Shown here piece by piece: positions 21,121 through 34,879 of a stretch of 64,000 nt of DNA (position 1 is the stretch's first letter; every line of letters starts with the position of its first letter). The notes under the pieces are model-generated. The model did no database searches, was not told where the DNA came from, and saw nothing but the letters and a program-made list of their open reading frames with translations. The stretch is from Chromobotia macracanthus (Eukaryota; Chordata; Actinopteri; Cypriniformes; Botiidae), in assembly GCA_036877525.1 (NCBI GenBank), contig JAZGTH010000121.1:885001-949000 (forward strand). The letters are read 5' to 3'. The position numbers and the translations under genes are program-made.

Positions 21121-22433
21121 GTAATAACCACATTTAAATCTCAACTTTTTAGACAACAGTAGTTTTCTTTAAATTGTCGTCACTTTTGAGCTTCATCAAC
21201 CATCTTTCCTCCTCTTTCCCCTCCCCTGAGGCTTGTACGTTCCTCCTCTGACACGCAGGTGTGACAGTGTGAACAAGCTGCCCCGGAGGGGGATAGAAAA
21301 TGACCCCAAACTGTGATAGTCCGGGACCGTTTCGCTGGGTGCTGGCTTTGCTTGTGTCAGTCCTCATCAGACCTCATCATCTTTATGTGGAGATTATGTT
21401 CTCACTTTTATCAAGACCTTTGTGCCTGGGTTAAGGCTGTGAATCGCAAGACTAATGGGTGCTTAGAGAAAACCTAGGGTGCGGTTTACCTTCAGAAGTA
21501 GTGCTACATCTATCTTGATGTATGCTTTATTATTATTACTACCATATATTATTATTACCATATATTTAGAATATTGATAGCGCTTATGTACAGTTTGTGT
21601 CCTTGTGTATTGGCTGCATTTACGAGGGTAGGGAACTTTGATCAAGACGAGGTGAATCTTATCATTAATATAACTATCAAAACTATTTAATTTTCTGACC
21701 TCATGGAAATCTTCATGGCCTTCCTCCATGAAAGTTCTGACCTGAAGGTCTGGTGCTGTGATGTATATTGTCTACTGTCTTCTGAGGTGCCTGAGGTTGC
21801 GATAAATTTTTATCATAGTGAACCAGAGAGGTGCCTCTGAGCTTACAGGGAAAGTGATATCCAAAGAATGTCTTATCATTTCTTAAATATGCCACAGGTT
21901 GCCATCAGTGATGTGGGTAAAGGTCATCACTATGGTGACCATCGAGAAGAAATGGCTCATTTGAGCTTCCCCAGGTAACTGCTCAGGTCTAATCCTTTAC
22001 CTAGGGATGCTATTACTGTAAATCTCATCCTCACTACAGCTTTAAGCCAGATGCCCTTTATTGGTAGATGCTGGACACCAAACGACGGTCTGATCTAGCC
22101 AGCACACTTGGGGTTTTTGCCTGCTGGGGTCCACACAAGGGATTGGAACCTCATAACTGCCTTTTGTTAGTCTAGCAGCATCTTATAGATGATCTGTCCC
22201 TATATATTTATGTAACTTAATTTGTCCCAACTCCTGCTGGTTTTTTGGGGCCACTGTTGTGTAGTGGTTTGAACAGCATCCATCAACATTTATGTATCTA
22301 TGACAGCTTAGTGTTATGAAGAAAGAAGCCAATGAGCTGGTTTAGGGAAAGCCTGAACCTCTTGTCACGGTCTAAAAAAGGATCTGGGAAATTTGAAAAT
22401 TTTTGTTCTGCCCCTCATGCATTTACCATGTGA

Positions 22434-22495
22434 GTGCTCCTGTAGCTTATCTGGTAAAATATGACGCTAGCAACACCAGGGTCATGGGGTAGTGG
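22434..22495 (+). repeat. tRNA-derived SINE head fragment
   Basis: GTGCTCCTGTAGCTTATCTG...CTAGCAACACCAGGGTCATGG resembles the head of the SINE family seen in reverse at 40,430 and 48,632 (tRNA-like A-box region). Short and degraded. Confidence 0.5.
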
Positions 22496-25400
22496 TAGAA
22501 ATGGCAGAGATTCTTTTGGGGACCATATTTTATATTTTAAAACCACAGATGCAGAAAATCCCACTATATTTATGTATGTATTTTGCATAGCGTTTGATAA
22601 AAAATTGAAATCCTGTACATTTTATCTGGAATTCCTCCACTCTCTGGACTCAGCCCACCCGAGCCCCCACATTTCCAGCATTGCTCTTTGTACTGCAAGT
22701 TGCTTTAAATAAAACGTACAAATGTAAATGTATTGCACAGGTCAATAAACTGACAAAACAAACTAAGCAAGGGCATTTACTGTAGTAGGTCATGGAGGTG
22801 GGGGTGGCAAAAATGTGGGGTGGAAAAGAGAGCATGTGAGATGAAGTCTGTGTTTACGAGTGCATGGTGCCCGACTGGCTGGTCTGGGTTCAGCCCGCGG
22901 TCACTGGTTCTGGGGTCTCGGGGTCTCAAATCTTTTTAAAAAAGATCCATGAAGCAGAATTAAAGTGATCTACCTCCGGACTGAGGAGCCAGGGCTTTTG
23001 GAACGAGGAAGGGGGTCGGCATAGAGGCAGAGGGGAGAGTATGGGGGTAAGTTCAGGGAAAAGAGGGGTGGGGGTGTAGTAAGAATTGGAGAGTTATGCA
23101 CAACCAGTCTGACCTCAGCCACTTTGAAATGAACCTAAATAGTCTACGGCATAGAGCTAATACAGTCAGATATAGACGCTACAGAAAAAGACACTGTTAA
23201 AGCAGTATTCAGACTTGAGACTATAAAACATGAGGGTTTTTTTGTAATGATCCTGAGAGAAGTATTTGCACTTTGCAAGTGAGAAGATCTGCAAAAGTAT
23301 GTAAAACAGGACAGACTAATTGTGAAGCTTTTTTTAGTAGAGCAATTTAATTAAATGTCTCAAGACAATCGTTTTCTCACTCATTATCACAAATTGTGTA
23401 TGGTTATTGTGTTTTTGTCTAACATTAAATCTATCAATTCTAACAGAGATGCTAACATTTCACACTTTAGGCTGTGAGTGATCCTCCACCACTGCAGGCG
23501 ACTTACTCGCTTTCCACAATTCTCTGCTTTTTAACCTGTCGGGGCAGGTTGTTTTAGTCTAGAACTTTTTTTGGCTGAAGATTTTCAGCAGTCCTTCTGA
23601 AAGGTTCAATTATATGGTTTTAAGTGTGGTAATTATTTCAGATTACCGTTTGTAGGTTGGTAAGTCTGACACATGTGAGATGAATCATTTAATTTATTTC
23701 ATAAAATCATTTTCAAGCTTAGAATGTTGGTGCCCAGTAAAAATGTCTCATGTTAAAATGACATGAGATAGTTGTCAGATAAATCTAATGCAATATAGGT
23801 TATAGTTTTATGCTTACAGGGAAAATAAAATGAACTGCATTTAAGGGAAAAACACATTTATATTTCTTACCACCTTGGCAAATAGTTTTTCTTGTTTTAA
23901 GAATAAATCTCATTATAGCAAGATATTGTTATTTTGCTTCTAGTGCTGTTTATATATTTTCACTGGAAAACAAGGTGAAAATGTTAAGGTTGAAAAAGAT
24001 TTTTTTCCTGTGCATCTTAATTAGTTCCGTGCATTTTCAAAATAATCCCTAAAAATAATAAATTAATAAACTAAATAAAGTACAGTACCTGTATTTTGTT
24101 ACATTTGCCTTTTAAATGACAAATGTGTCATTAGCAGAAATGAAAGATTCTTGTTACTCATTCCCCTCTGGCACACACTGAATTTTAACAATAAATGTTT
24201 CCAAATAAATATTCCAGACTATAACTCAATTTTAGCACTCCCATCAGATTATACACCAGAGTCATTTAGTCTGTTTCATTGAATTTAACGTTTTTTACTG
24301 GAATGCTTTAAATTGCATGCAAATACATAAAAATCTAACAGTTCCACTTTCCAGCAGTCAAGTGCAGGGCTCAGCTCAGTGTCCAAAAGTATAAAAATGC
24401 CCACATAAGCACTGAACGATTAGCTGCCAATCAAAGTCTTCTAATACCGCTTGTACATGTTTATGCCAGACTAAACTTGCAGGAAAGTGAGAATTAAATA
24501 TGGAGAACGTTTTTAGCCACTTTCAGATGAACTTAAAAAGGCATATATGGAGTGGAGAGAAGCCAAGTTCCCAAACCAGAACTAGCTCGCACTGCTAACC
24601 ACTGCACCCTGGGGCAGACTCAGTCAGCCATGCCATGCAACTGGGATAATTAGTCTTGGAAACGAATATGAACTGATATAATTGAGCATTCTCCCCTAAT
24701 GAAGAGTCTACATGTTGTCACGAGTGAGGCGCTAATTGAAGGTAGGTGGATGTGGAGGCCATGAAGGGGTTCTTGGATAGACGGAAGAGCAGGGCTTGTT
24801 GAAGACTAAGCCTCCCATCATAGAACATCAAGCAGTATTTTTCCTCCTAGTTTTTGTTTCATTGTGTTTCTTAAGCCATTTTTGTTTTTTGGCTGTCTTT
24901 GTTTTCTATTCCTGAGTGAGAGTTTAACAGAGGATGAAAGGGAGTTGGGGTCCACATTAAAACATGAGGAAAAAGAGTTTGGAACAGGAGAGACACAGGA
25001 AAGACTGACGCTGTGCAGGTAAAGCCCAACTTAGGAAGGGTTGAGGGTGCAATTCAGTTTAGCTGGAGCACAGGTCATGTCAGGGTTTCAGTTTAGGGAT
25101 GCAGTGGGCTGAGGAAAGAACGGGTGGGAGTCGAGAGAGAGAAGGTCACTGCGAAATCAGTTCAGTTCTTGGGATAATAAGGGAGCAAATTGGTTTTGAC
25201 AAGTTTGTGGAGGTGGAAGTAATTCAGTCTTTTAAAGAGAAGAGGGCAGACACAGGAATACCATGAGATAATAAAGGGAGCTGGTGGGAGGGATGAAGAG
25301 GTGGGCCTCAGAATCTGCTTCACTATGGTAAGATTCTGAGGCCTGGCTTCTGGTCCAGTCTACAGCCTGTGGCACCGGGAGAGAAGAGGCAGACTGGCAC

Positions 25401-26735
25401 TACCAACAGACGGAGACATAAACCAACGGCTGCCAGGTGCCATAATGGGGGAGGCACAGCTGGGTATGTTCTTAACCGTCCAACTGTGACTGGCCGACTG
25501 CTAGATGAGTCATGACTTGGACTATAAATGAGTTTTTTATTTTGTCTTCTATTTGAAGCTTAAGGCCTCAAGTAAGATTCTCTTTTACCTGTCAGAGGTA
25601 AATCTTGGCTGGTCATCTCCTTCATACTGAGATATTGTGTGTCACAGTATTTGGAGATGGAAGCAGGGGTGTATTTGAGCACAAACATTGCATTAACAGA
25701 GGGTAATGAAAACTGAAGGACATCAGACTGCTGGCATTTACTGTACCGACAGAGCTCTGCCTGAATCAGCCCCTGATTGGCTGAAGGCTGCATGCGGGGC
25801 ATAAGCCTCTCAGACATATTTATAAGGGTTTCAAGAAAGTATTTTGCATAAAAACACTCACTTCCAAGGGCCATTGTTAGCAAGCAGCTTCACACTTATT
25901 TCAAGTAAGCTTTCTAGGGTTTTAAACTAAAATGAACTGCGTTAAGTTGTGATAGTTTCTAAAGCAAGCTGTTTCACTTTCTATTGGCTAAATGGAAGAG
26001 GGGTAAAAGGGGCAGATTTATAAGATAGTTTTTTATTTTTCTAATGCTGGAAAGGCAAATGCCTTATTTGCATCAAGCACTTCAGTAAAAGTCGCACAAA
26101 ACTTGAAACGTGGATACAATTGAAAGTCATACTCAAACTCTTTACCACGTTGCATTAGTCACATCCATTTGGCGCTCCTCAATTGTTGTTAGATCCTGCA
26201 AACTTAAATCGATCCCGTCCCCCTGTTTAAGGATATGAGAATTTGCATTTAAACCCTCATTATAAGTTTTCCTGACAGATGTGGTTTCACCCTGGGTTCC
26301 GCTCCAGCATGTTTACACTGTGTTTGCTTCCCACTCAGTTCAGCCAGTGACTGCGGTGGGCTGGTGGATCTTGCAGAGCTAGTAGACAATGACAGACCTT
26401 GGCAGACAGTTACGAGATGATATATTCAGACTCCTGTCATTAGTATGTATCCGCTTATGATACACTTCTACACTTGGCTCTTATTTCTGCATTGGAAAAC
26501 CTGCCATTCTGTTGGGCTTCCAATGCCTGTTGAGTGGGCTGACATTACACTTAATGAGAACCTGCTATTTTATGAGGGCTCTCCTCACGTAACTCTGATA
26601 AGGGCCAGCTGTTACTCAGTTTGCACTTTGCAATTTGGATGTGTCATGCCTTGTTACAGGAAGAACTATTTCTGTAAAATACTGATTGCATCCTTACTGT
26701 TTTGGAAACTGACCGTAAAATTTTTGTCTTTTTTG

Positions 26736-26838
26736 CTAGCCATGCCAGAGCCACGAGTTCAATTCCCAGGGAATGCATAAGCTGACAAAATGCATACCAT
26801 AAAAGCACCATAAGTTACTTTGGATAAGTGTTTGCATT
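26736..26838 (+). repeat. SINE fragment with box B and tail
   Basis: CCACGAGTTCAATTCCCAGG contains a pol III box-B-like GTTCAATTC. It is followed by ATGCATACCATAAAAGCACC and the tail GTTACTTTGGATAAGTGTTT, the usual end of fish tRNA-SINEs ('GCGCTTTGGATAAAAGCGTC' type). Confidence 0.65.
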
Positions 26839-27045
26839 AAAGCTGCAATCCGTAGCTTTCTAACACCAGTTATTGAGCAAGTACATGACAGATCAGTTTT
26901 CAACACAATCGCCTTACACAATGGTATGTTTGTAATAATGATTTATAATTTGAGCTGTCAGGTCCGATTTCCCAGGCAATGTCAGTTTGGCTTCATTTTT
27001 CTTCAACATGGCAGCAGAGGTGAAACATACTGATTGCAGCTTTAA
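26837..27045. mobile_element. short inverted-repeat transposon, 'TTAAAGCTGCAATCCGTA' family
   Basis: Left end TTAAAGCTGCAATCCGTAGC; right end GATTGCAGCTTTAA, its inverse. About 210 bp, non-coding. Inserted directly after the SINE fragment. Related copies at 10,735 and 56,994. Confidence 0.8.
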
Positions 27046-29687
27046 TGTTTTCATCAAAATGTTAATGAAAGCAGCCACACAGTGAAATGTTTGGTGTCAT
27101 GAATCCTGATCCTGTTCTGTTCCTGTCCACATCCATGTTTTCCCTATCCTCTCTAACTTTTGTGTAACCCTGTGAAAGTAGCTTTACAACACAGTCAGCG
27201 GTCAACTTTGGGAGGGGGGAGAAGACAAAAAAATGAAAGACTTTGCTTTTTCCTTCCCTTCTTCACGCTTGCTTGTTTTCTCAGCCCCTAATCCTGCCGG
27301 TTCTGACGCAGAGCGGTCACAGGTTTTGACAGCACACTGTAATGACCTAAGCTACTCCCTGTGGGGGGGCAAGAGGGGCTGTTGAAAGCATGTGAGGTGA
27401 GAGGAGAGGAAGGCATGTAGCCTGGCTGAAGGGGGTCAAAGGAGTCAGGTGAAGCATTTGGGGATTTTTCTCTCTGGCCCTGCTGTCAGATTCTTATTCT
27501 TCATAGCACCACTAGGGGTAGTAGCAACACACACACTGAGGATAGACTATTTCAACCCTTATGTGTTGGCCATCTGCCATATTAAGCTCTGCATCATAAA
27601 CTGCGCGACTGGTTCAATAAATTGCACATTTGTAATTTTAATTCAATTAACACCACAAAGCAGTTCAGGGTTTTTTGAAAATGCCACATTTCAACCTGTG
27701 AAAACTGCGTGATTCTACGTGTCATCTCAGGATGTGGTGTGATTACAGTGGGCTAGTTTATTAAAACATTCTTTATAAGTCTTTTAATGCGCTCTGTTTT
27801 AATCCTCTCATTCCCCCTGTAAACAAAGCGGGTGTGTATAACCTAGGTAACGTAGTGGGTTCAGTTTCAGTGTTGGCAACAGCTCTATAAGATCACAGAC
27901 ACCCCATGTTTCACACAACAGATTCCCACAGACGAATACTCCTGAATCATACACTCTGAAATCATTTGAGACATTAAAGCCAGTAATAGGAAGTTGCGTT
28001 TGAGCACAGTCTGTAAAAACAGAGCGCAAATATTATGATCAGCCTGCACTTTAAAATAGTTCACAGTGCACAACTACACACTCACTAGGGTGATGCGTTT
28101 GTACACAAAGCAAAAAATTCTCTTCACATTTTTATCATTATTATATCAGATCAGAGTGCAATTAATGGCTTAATGACACGTTTTATGAAAAGAATTCATG
28201 CAGTTACTTGGTGAAAATGTCAGTAAATATGTCACTACATCTTTCTCGTATCCATGTTCACACCTGAAATATTAGTTGTGAATGTCATATTGGCTCCTAA
28301 AAAACAATTTTACAATAACTGAGTGACTATATACAGCAAGTTTATAATTTATCCTTTAGGATACTGATGCCATATCTTGTTCACGTATATGTATATATGG
28401 TAAATAATATATATCATAAATTGAATAGTTGTGATCCTGGATTCTCATTGGTCAATTCAAGTTGACAGAAAGCATCATATGTTTGTCATATTACCTCACA
28501 TCACCCAATTATTTTTGTTGCATAGTAACATTCTGTTAAGCCAGGAACTATATTGTTTAGCAGAAGGATGATGCTTAACGATCTTGCTTAATGAAATTAT
28601 TTTAATGGAAATTTGTGTCCTTAGTATTTTTGTTATGTGATAACCATTTAATCAGAAGCTGTGCTAGATTGTGAATATAGTAATGGTTAATGGGTTTTTG
28701 GGCTTTCTGCTTGTGTTACCCCTAGTAGTGCAGTTCAGCAATTCAGTTTAATTTAGTGTATTTGCAGAGCACCAAAGCCATATATATATATACACAAACA
28801 TACATACATACTGTATGCCTCTAATGTGTCTATATACAATATAGCCCTCTGGGAAGAGGTATGAGAAGACCTGTCAAAACCTCTTTTCCCATCGCACACA
28901 CCAGGAACGTCATTATAAACAGTGAGAGTTTATGTTGTGCAAATGTGTTTGCCCTTTTCTAACAGTTTAGGCAGACAGTTTAAGAGTCATGATTTGCAAT
29001 TCAGTGCTAAATAGGTAGAAAACAGCTCTCGCAGATATATTTAAAGTTAGGAAAGGATGTTTCATCACCGTGAGGACAGGTGAGAGTGGAGGAGCAAAGT
29101 GCTGTTAAGTAGCACATTTCTGCCTAATTGGACAGCATGAAGCATGTCCTAAAAAATAAAGTATACTCAATGTGGGCCATCTAATTATTTAACCACCACT
29201 TTTCTGTGTTTGACGCCTGAGGCGTGTGCATTAAAAACTGTAATGAAAAAGTTTGTCAGTTAAGGAAACAAAAACGAAGGTCTTATAATTATGAAAAATG
29301 TATTCTAAATGATTTAATTACATTCTGCTTTATCACGTTCCAAACAGCAAGACAACCTCAGAGGTGAGGCCACACTGTCTGTGCAGTGGAAATTAATTTC
29401 AACACTAATTCTCTCAATAAATAAAGCAGCGGTTAGTAAGTCTAGCTCTCACAGGCAAGATCTGTGAACTTGCTCTCAGAACGAGTGCCTCTCCCCACAG
29501 AACGCCACGTTTGAGCCTTTGACAATTCAGAGATAAGATGTTTATTATTTGGTGAATCAGTGATTTGGATGTGACGGGTGTTTTCAGTTATTCATAACAA
29601 TATTGAGGTGGCTAGATGTTTTCCCTTTATTTTGGTAGAAAATTGAGTGGTTCTTATCTCTGTGGTACAAAAGTTGGCACAGTGGTG

Positions 29688-29815
29688 CTAGGGCATTGAG
29701 GTGGTTGCCAGGGCTTTGCTGTGCAGTTGCTAGGATGTTTTGAGTGTTTTTTGTAGCACATTGCTACACATTGCTGGTTGGTGGCTTACTGGCCAAGGTC
29801 AAACTAACTAGTTCA
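29688..29815. repeat. GGTTGCTAG-type degenerate minisatellite repeat
   Basis: Repeated units such as GGTTGCCAGGGCTTTGCTGT, AGTTGCTAGGATGTTTTGAG and TTGCTGGTTGGTGGC followed by TACTGGCCAAGGTCAAACTA. Resembles a common fish dispersed repeat made of GGTTGCTAGG units. Confidence 0.6.
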
Positions 29816-30827
29816 CCGCAAAATGTTTTTCTTAGCAGGCATAATGTGAGTCTGATTGCCAGATCTTTCAAATCTGATAACCCCCATCTCTCTTTTAGAT
29901 TGATTCATTTATTCATGTATTGATCTATATAAATCTTTTCCACACCTTTTAGGTATTTTAATTTTGTTTTTGTTTATACCAAGTGTGAACAGATGTGTTC
30001 AAGATCCAGTGCAGCCAATCAGATTTGGAGTAAGATGATGTCATTCAGCTCAGTCTGAATGCTCTGTTTCATCCTTTTAGAATCTGCAGGTGAATATTGT
30101 GCTCTGTTTTCTTTTTGGAAAGTATAATGAACAATGCACAAGCATAACAGCTCATAACTTTTTTTGGAGAAGTGCCTCATGCATTCTAACGGATCAATGT
30201 GCAAACAAGGAGTAAGTCTGTCCCGCTCAGTCACACAATGTCTTTCTAAATACTAAAAGGGAAGGTTAAAGCTTTCAGTGGTTGGAGTTCAGTGCTGAAT
30301 GTCACAGATTTCATACTGGCAAGCTTTTAAGTGCCTCCAACAGTGCCATTAGTGGCACAAAAACATTTGGTGAAATCATTCAAAGAGGGTCACAAGACTA
30401 AAATGACTGAAAATCTGAAATGACAAGACTGAAATGGCTCTAACGGCTGCAGTTATCAACACTGAGCTCCCTGTGTGTATGCAAGCCCGTGGTAACATGT
30501 CATTTTGGCTGGATCACTTCTGCTATGCTGGCATGAATGAAAAAGGAGTGTGACTCAGAAACTCATGATAAAAGTGAATGCCAGTGAACTTGTGTGTCAC
30601 ACAGTTAAGCTTGTGAGATGGAGAGGCATCACAAATGTACTATGGTGAAAGATGTTTGTGAGTTATATATGGTGCTAGGGCTGTGTTTGCGTGAATAAGC
30701 TTTAAGTGGATTGACAGAGTGAGAAAGAATTAGGTTTCTGAAGGGTGAAAAACAGCTTTAAAAAGCATTAAAGCGAACAGTACACTTGGGCAGCTAGAGG
30801 AAAAAATAAGATTTAATAGAAAATAAA

Positions 30828-31133
30828 TTTAAAGGAATATCTCACCCAGAAATAAAACAGCTGTCTATTGATATACATTTTAATTTGTTACACAAAACTT
30901 CATATGATTTCAGAAGACTTATGGGCTAATTTTATGGAGCTTTTGCATCTCTTTTGTGACTCAAAAGCACCACTCCACAGTCATGTAATTTCACAGAAAA
31001 GAGTGACCAGTTAATTCTTCAAAATTAACCTTTTTGTGTTCCATGGAAGAAAAAAGCCATACAGGTTTAGAACGACAAGAGGGTAAGACAGTGATGACAG
31101 AATATTCATTTTTGGATGAGCTATTGCTTTAAA
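30828..31133. mobile_element. short TIR element, 'AAAGGGATAGTTCACCC' family, diverged
   Basis: Starts TTTAAAGGAATATCTCACCC, contains TTTTTGTGTTCCATGGAAGA, and ends TTTGGATGAGCTATTGCTTT, the imperfect inverse of the start. Same layout as 62,880-63,150 and 36,017-36,275. Confidence 0.7.
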
Positions 31134-31925
31134 TGAAGAACAGAGAAAGCGGGAGGCCTTTGCGACCTTTGCCTGAGGTGGACATGGTCTGTAGTATGTG
31201 TCTCCATGTCCCTACCTCCCCACTTTGTACCCCAGAGATGCAGTTAGCCCCCCCCTCTCGAGCCACCACCCGGTGCCCCCAGCCATAGCTGACTTTACAA
31301 GCAGCTGGCTGTGACATGGAACAAAACACTGTGGAAAAAGTTCTGCTTTTATCTCCCTCTTTTTCTTGTTGTCCCCTTCGAGGTGGGGTAAGGGAGGGGT
31401 TGACCGATTTAACCGTTGCTAAGGCATTGCACTCAGAAAGTAATTTGTTAAAATCTAATTGATGGCTATACTAGCACCTTCACTCACGGTGGCTGGGCAG
31501 AGCGGGGCTGAACTGCAGCAGATGCTGCCCGTCTGTTCCATATCTCCATTTATGTCAAGGTGTTCTGGCACACCACATCCACAAACACACACTCTGGAGC
31601 GCACATTCCTTACGCACACACAAACATGCACGTCTGCATGATTCGACCGTATAATTAGATAGAGAATAAGGTGCTGCCTTCATCAGCATTGATAATAACA
31701 ATCAATCACTGCACATCTTGTTCACTGTGTGCATGAATCAACAATCAAGGTTTGTGCATAATCTTCTATTCCTGCAATGTGAATCTGTATAAATACATTT
31801 ATGCCGACTCTGTGTCTTTGTAAACATGCAGTATATTTGCAGCTTACATGCGGCTTCTATGCAGTGTAAGAACAGATATAGACAGGCATATTTAACTAGA
31901 GTTAAATTGGTTCCTAATGATGGGA

Positions 31926-32204
31926 CCCAGCTAACAGTGAGCATTCTCAGAACATTAGCTAACATTCTCTAAACGTTATCTCTTGCAATCACATTAGTAG
32001 AACATTTTTAAAAGTTATATATCATATATCGCAATCACAGAATGTGATTCTTAAGTTGTTAGTAGAATGCGTGAAAAACATTTCGGAATAAAAGTTTAAC
32101 ACTCTTAAAACCAAGAAATAACGTTAATATCATCTAAAAACTGGAAGTTTGGAATGTTTTACTTTCCAAATAACATAATATTTTTGTACTTAATGGAAAC
32201 ATTG
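31926..32204 (+). mobile_element. AGCTAACA-ended element, copy 1
   Basis: Begins CCCAGCTAACAGTGAGCATT, contains AACATTAGCTAACATTCTCT and TCTAAAAACTGGAAGTTTGG; the right terminus is lost. Homologous to the copies at 34,326, 36,717, 37,911, 53,503 and 57,644. Confidence 0.75.
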
Positions 32205-32589
32205 CACACCAGTGGCAGCCAATATTCGTGTGATTTTGTATGAACGCTTTGGTATGTTTTATATTCAGTGATGCATTGTGCGCCACTCGAATGAAATACA
32301 TTTAAGCTTAGTTTCTCATGTGTTTTAACACACAGATCACACCTTGGCTCAAAACATATGCTTTGGTGATGTGTTATTAACCCAGAGGGAATATGGATAT
32401 GTCAGTTATCTTTAGAAGAGTGTGTCATTGAGGTTATAGCCTGTGTCTGTGCCTCCCACCCTTAGTCTGTGTCTCCCTGTTTCATTTGCACCTTTTCAAG
32501 CTGATCACCAGGTCCCTTCTAAAGAGACGTTACCTGATGATCAGTCCAGCTGATGTGTTCTCACTTAGCTAAGTTGTGTTGTACAAGTG

Positions 32590-32627
32590 TGTGTGTGTCT
32601 GTGTGTGTGTGTGTGTGGGGGGGGGGT
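32590..32627. repeat. (GT)n tract followed by a G run
   Basis: GTGTGTGTGTCTGTGTGTGT continues to a nine-base G run at about 32,619-32,627. Confidence 0.9.
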
Positions 32628-34325
32628 ATGAAAGTTAACATTAGCAAACCTGTTTGAATGAGGGCATGGTGGCATAGAAATTCAGCCGTGGTCTGCAGAC
32701 TCCACCAGAGGCGACAGTAAAATCATTTCACATCAAAGCAATCACCAGCAGGACCCCAGGCACCATTCTCACCAACAGAGCTGTGACACACCAGGCACCA
32801 TCACGACACACTCAGTCTCTCCTCTTGCCTTCCAAAACCAGGCTGTCACCCCTGTCACACATGCCTAGCATTAAGCACACGCATACACGCTCACTAACAC
32901 ACATTCACAAATTCATCCCAGCAAACTCCCACCCCTACCAGCCCCACCAGAGCAAGTGGCTAATTACAAACCTTACTTCAGGCAATCTGGAGGCTCCAGC
33001 CCACCTCTGAAGCCTCTGTGCCCTGCTGCACCCTGAGCTGAACCAGGGGAGATGGAGAAATGGAACTGTCAGCCTGGGTGCTATACTGACAGTCTGGGTG
33101 CAAATAGGATAGAACTCCAGGCATCTCCTGGGAGGCCATACATACAAGATGTGTGTTATTGTTGTGATGCCTGTGATTGCAAAGTTTGAAAGGAATATGA
33201 GGTGATTTTTTCATGTTGCAAGAGACAGACGGACTCTGATTGTGCATACGTGCAAAAAACATTCAAATGCAGAACGAACGCTAACTGCACTTATTCTGTC
33301 TGCCATCAATCATGTACAACTGGGCCTCTGGAATCTCATTTTTAACAGGTGACCAATGGGACTCATTTAAATAGGTTTCACCAGTGGGAGAGCCAGGAGA
33401 AGCTGCGGCAGACAATGAAGATGGTGATGAGACTCAGTTGTAATAAACTGGCTTTGAATAAGCACAGCTGCAAGCAGGTCAAGCAGCAGTAAAATGGCTG
33501 TGTGTGAATAGAAGCACCTATACCCCTTTGATTTTTCCTGTATGTATGTGTTTGTATTGTATGCATACATGTGTGTTTTACATATAGATTTATTAAATAT
33601 ATAGAGAATAAAATATATATTAAAATATATATTAAATATATAATCCATTCTGGTGGGGAGAAATATAAGACAAACACAGCATGCAGTATGCTGGTGACCA
33701 GCTTTGCTGATAGATGTTCTTTGGTCATGTAGTATCTTGTTTAGGGCGCTAAGTGAGCCAAGACTGATGCCCCCTTATAAAAAAAAAAAATAGGTGCATG
33801 TTGCCTTTGGCTGGTAGTGGAGCCTAATGTAATCTTAATAGTGGTTTAAATGACCAGAGGCTCTTATTTACCTTCGGACAGCAGACCGCTGGTTTGACAG
33901 GTGCTGGCAGCAGTTCTCAGCCTGCATAATCACTGTCCGAATGGTTCAGTCACACTTCGGGTTTATGGAGAACCTTGTCAGACAGCGCTGTGGGCTGTCA
34001 CCATGATTGCTTTTGTCAAACCAGACATTGCTAAGATTCCTGGGTAATGATAAGCTCTTTTAAATCTCACAGCTCCTGTGTTGTCTGACAGGTGGACAAT
34101 ACGGTCATTGCTGATTTTATGCAGTTAAACACGTTTGTTAGCACGTATTGTGCGGGTGGTCCAAGGTGAGGGGTTGGTGGAAGCGACGCCATTGATGTAT
34201 ATTTTAAATTTGTTTGGTTGAGTCACAGAACGGAAGGCAAGTTTTGAGTTTCTGACAATAATGAGGCAGAAATTACACAGTAGAGGTTGTCTAACAGTGC
34301 ACTGGACTCTTGCTTTGGGCAAAAT

Positions 34326-34662
34326 CCCAGCTAACAATTTTAGGTTGACATGTTAGGTTTCCCTAACCTTTCAGTTAGTAACAAAAACATTAAAAATGCC
34401 ATTTCAAATGTTGTAGGAACGTTCAAAACATCCAGTTTTTTAGATGTTGTTTTAACGTTACTGCTTGGTTATAAAACATTATTTAAACTTTTAATTCTGT
34501 AACTTTTTTTAACATGTTCCACCAGCAATTCAAGAATAACATTTTTGACATATGATATATAACATTTAAAAATGTTCTACTAATGTTACTGCAAGAACAT
34601 TTTTGATAACGTTGAGAGATCTTTTAGAGAACATTAGCCACTGTTCTGAGAACATTTCCTGT
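34326..34662 (-). mobile_element. AGCTAACA-ended element, copy 2 (inverted)
   Basis: Begins CCCAGCTAACAATTTTAGGT and ends GAACATTAGCCACTGTTCTG AGAACATT, i.e. the reverse orientation of copy 1. The most complete and longest copy (about 335 bp). Confidence 0.8.
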
Positions 34663-34879
34663 TGAATGGTCTGTCATTAAGAGTTCATGAAGACCAGACC
34701 AAACTACAACCAGTCAACCCGTTGTTAGTGCCGTTTGATCACATTTTCACACTCCTCTTTATTTCTTCCTCTCTTTCTATGATTTCCTCATATTTCCTCT
34801 CACTCTCCCTTGACTCCTGTCTTCTTTCCTCTCTGGCTTTGGTGAGGTATCATTAGCCTCCCTGAACTACTGACTTCAT

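Larger units (their letters stand above)
19876..31925. other. long intergenic region, no supported gene
   Basis: 12 kb with scattered repeats (listed separately) and unique AT-rich DNA. The open frames here (the longest is about 110 codons, near 26,445) show no motif, splice support or similarity I recognise. Somewhat GC-richer unique blocks occur around 24,700-25,500 and 27,230-27,430. Confidence 0.6.

Noticed and set aside
25560..25883. 107-codon minus-strand frame as a gene
   Set aside because: No recognisable motif, no splice or UTR signals, isolated in an AT-rich desert.
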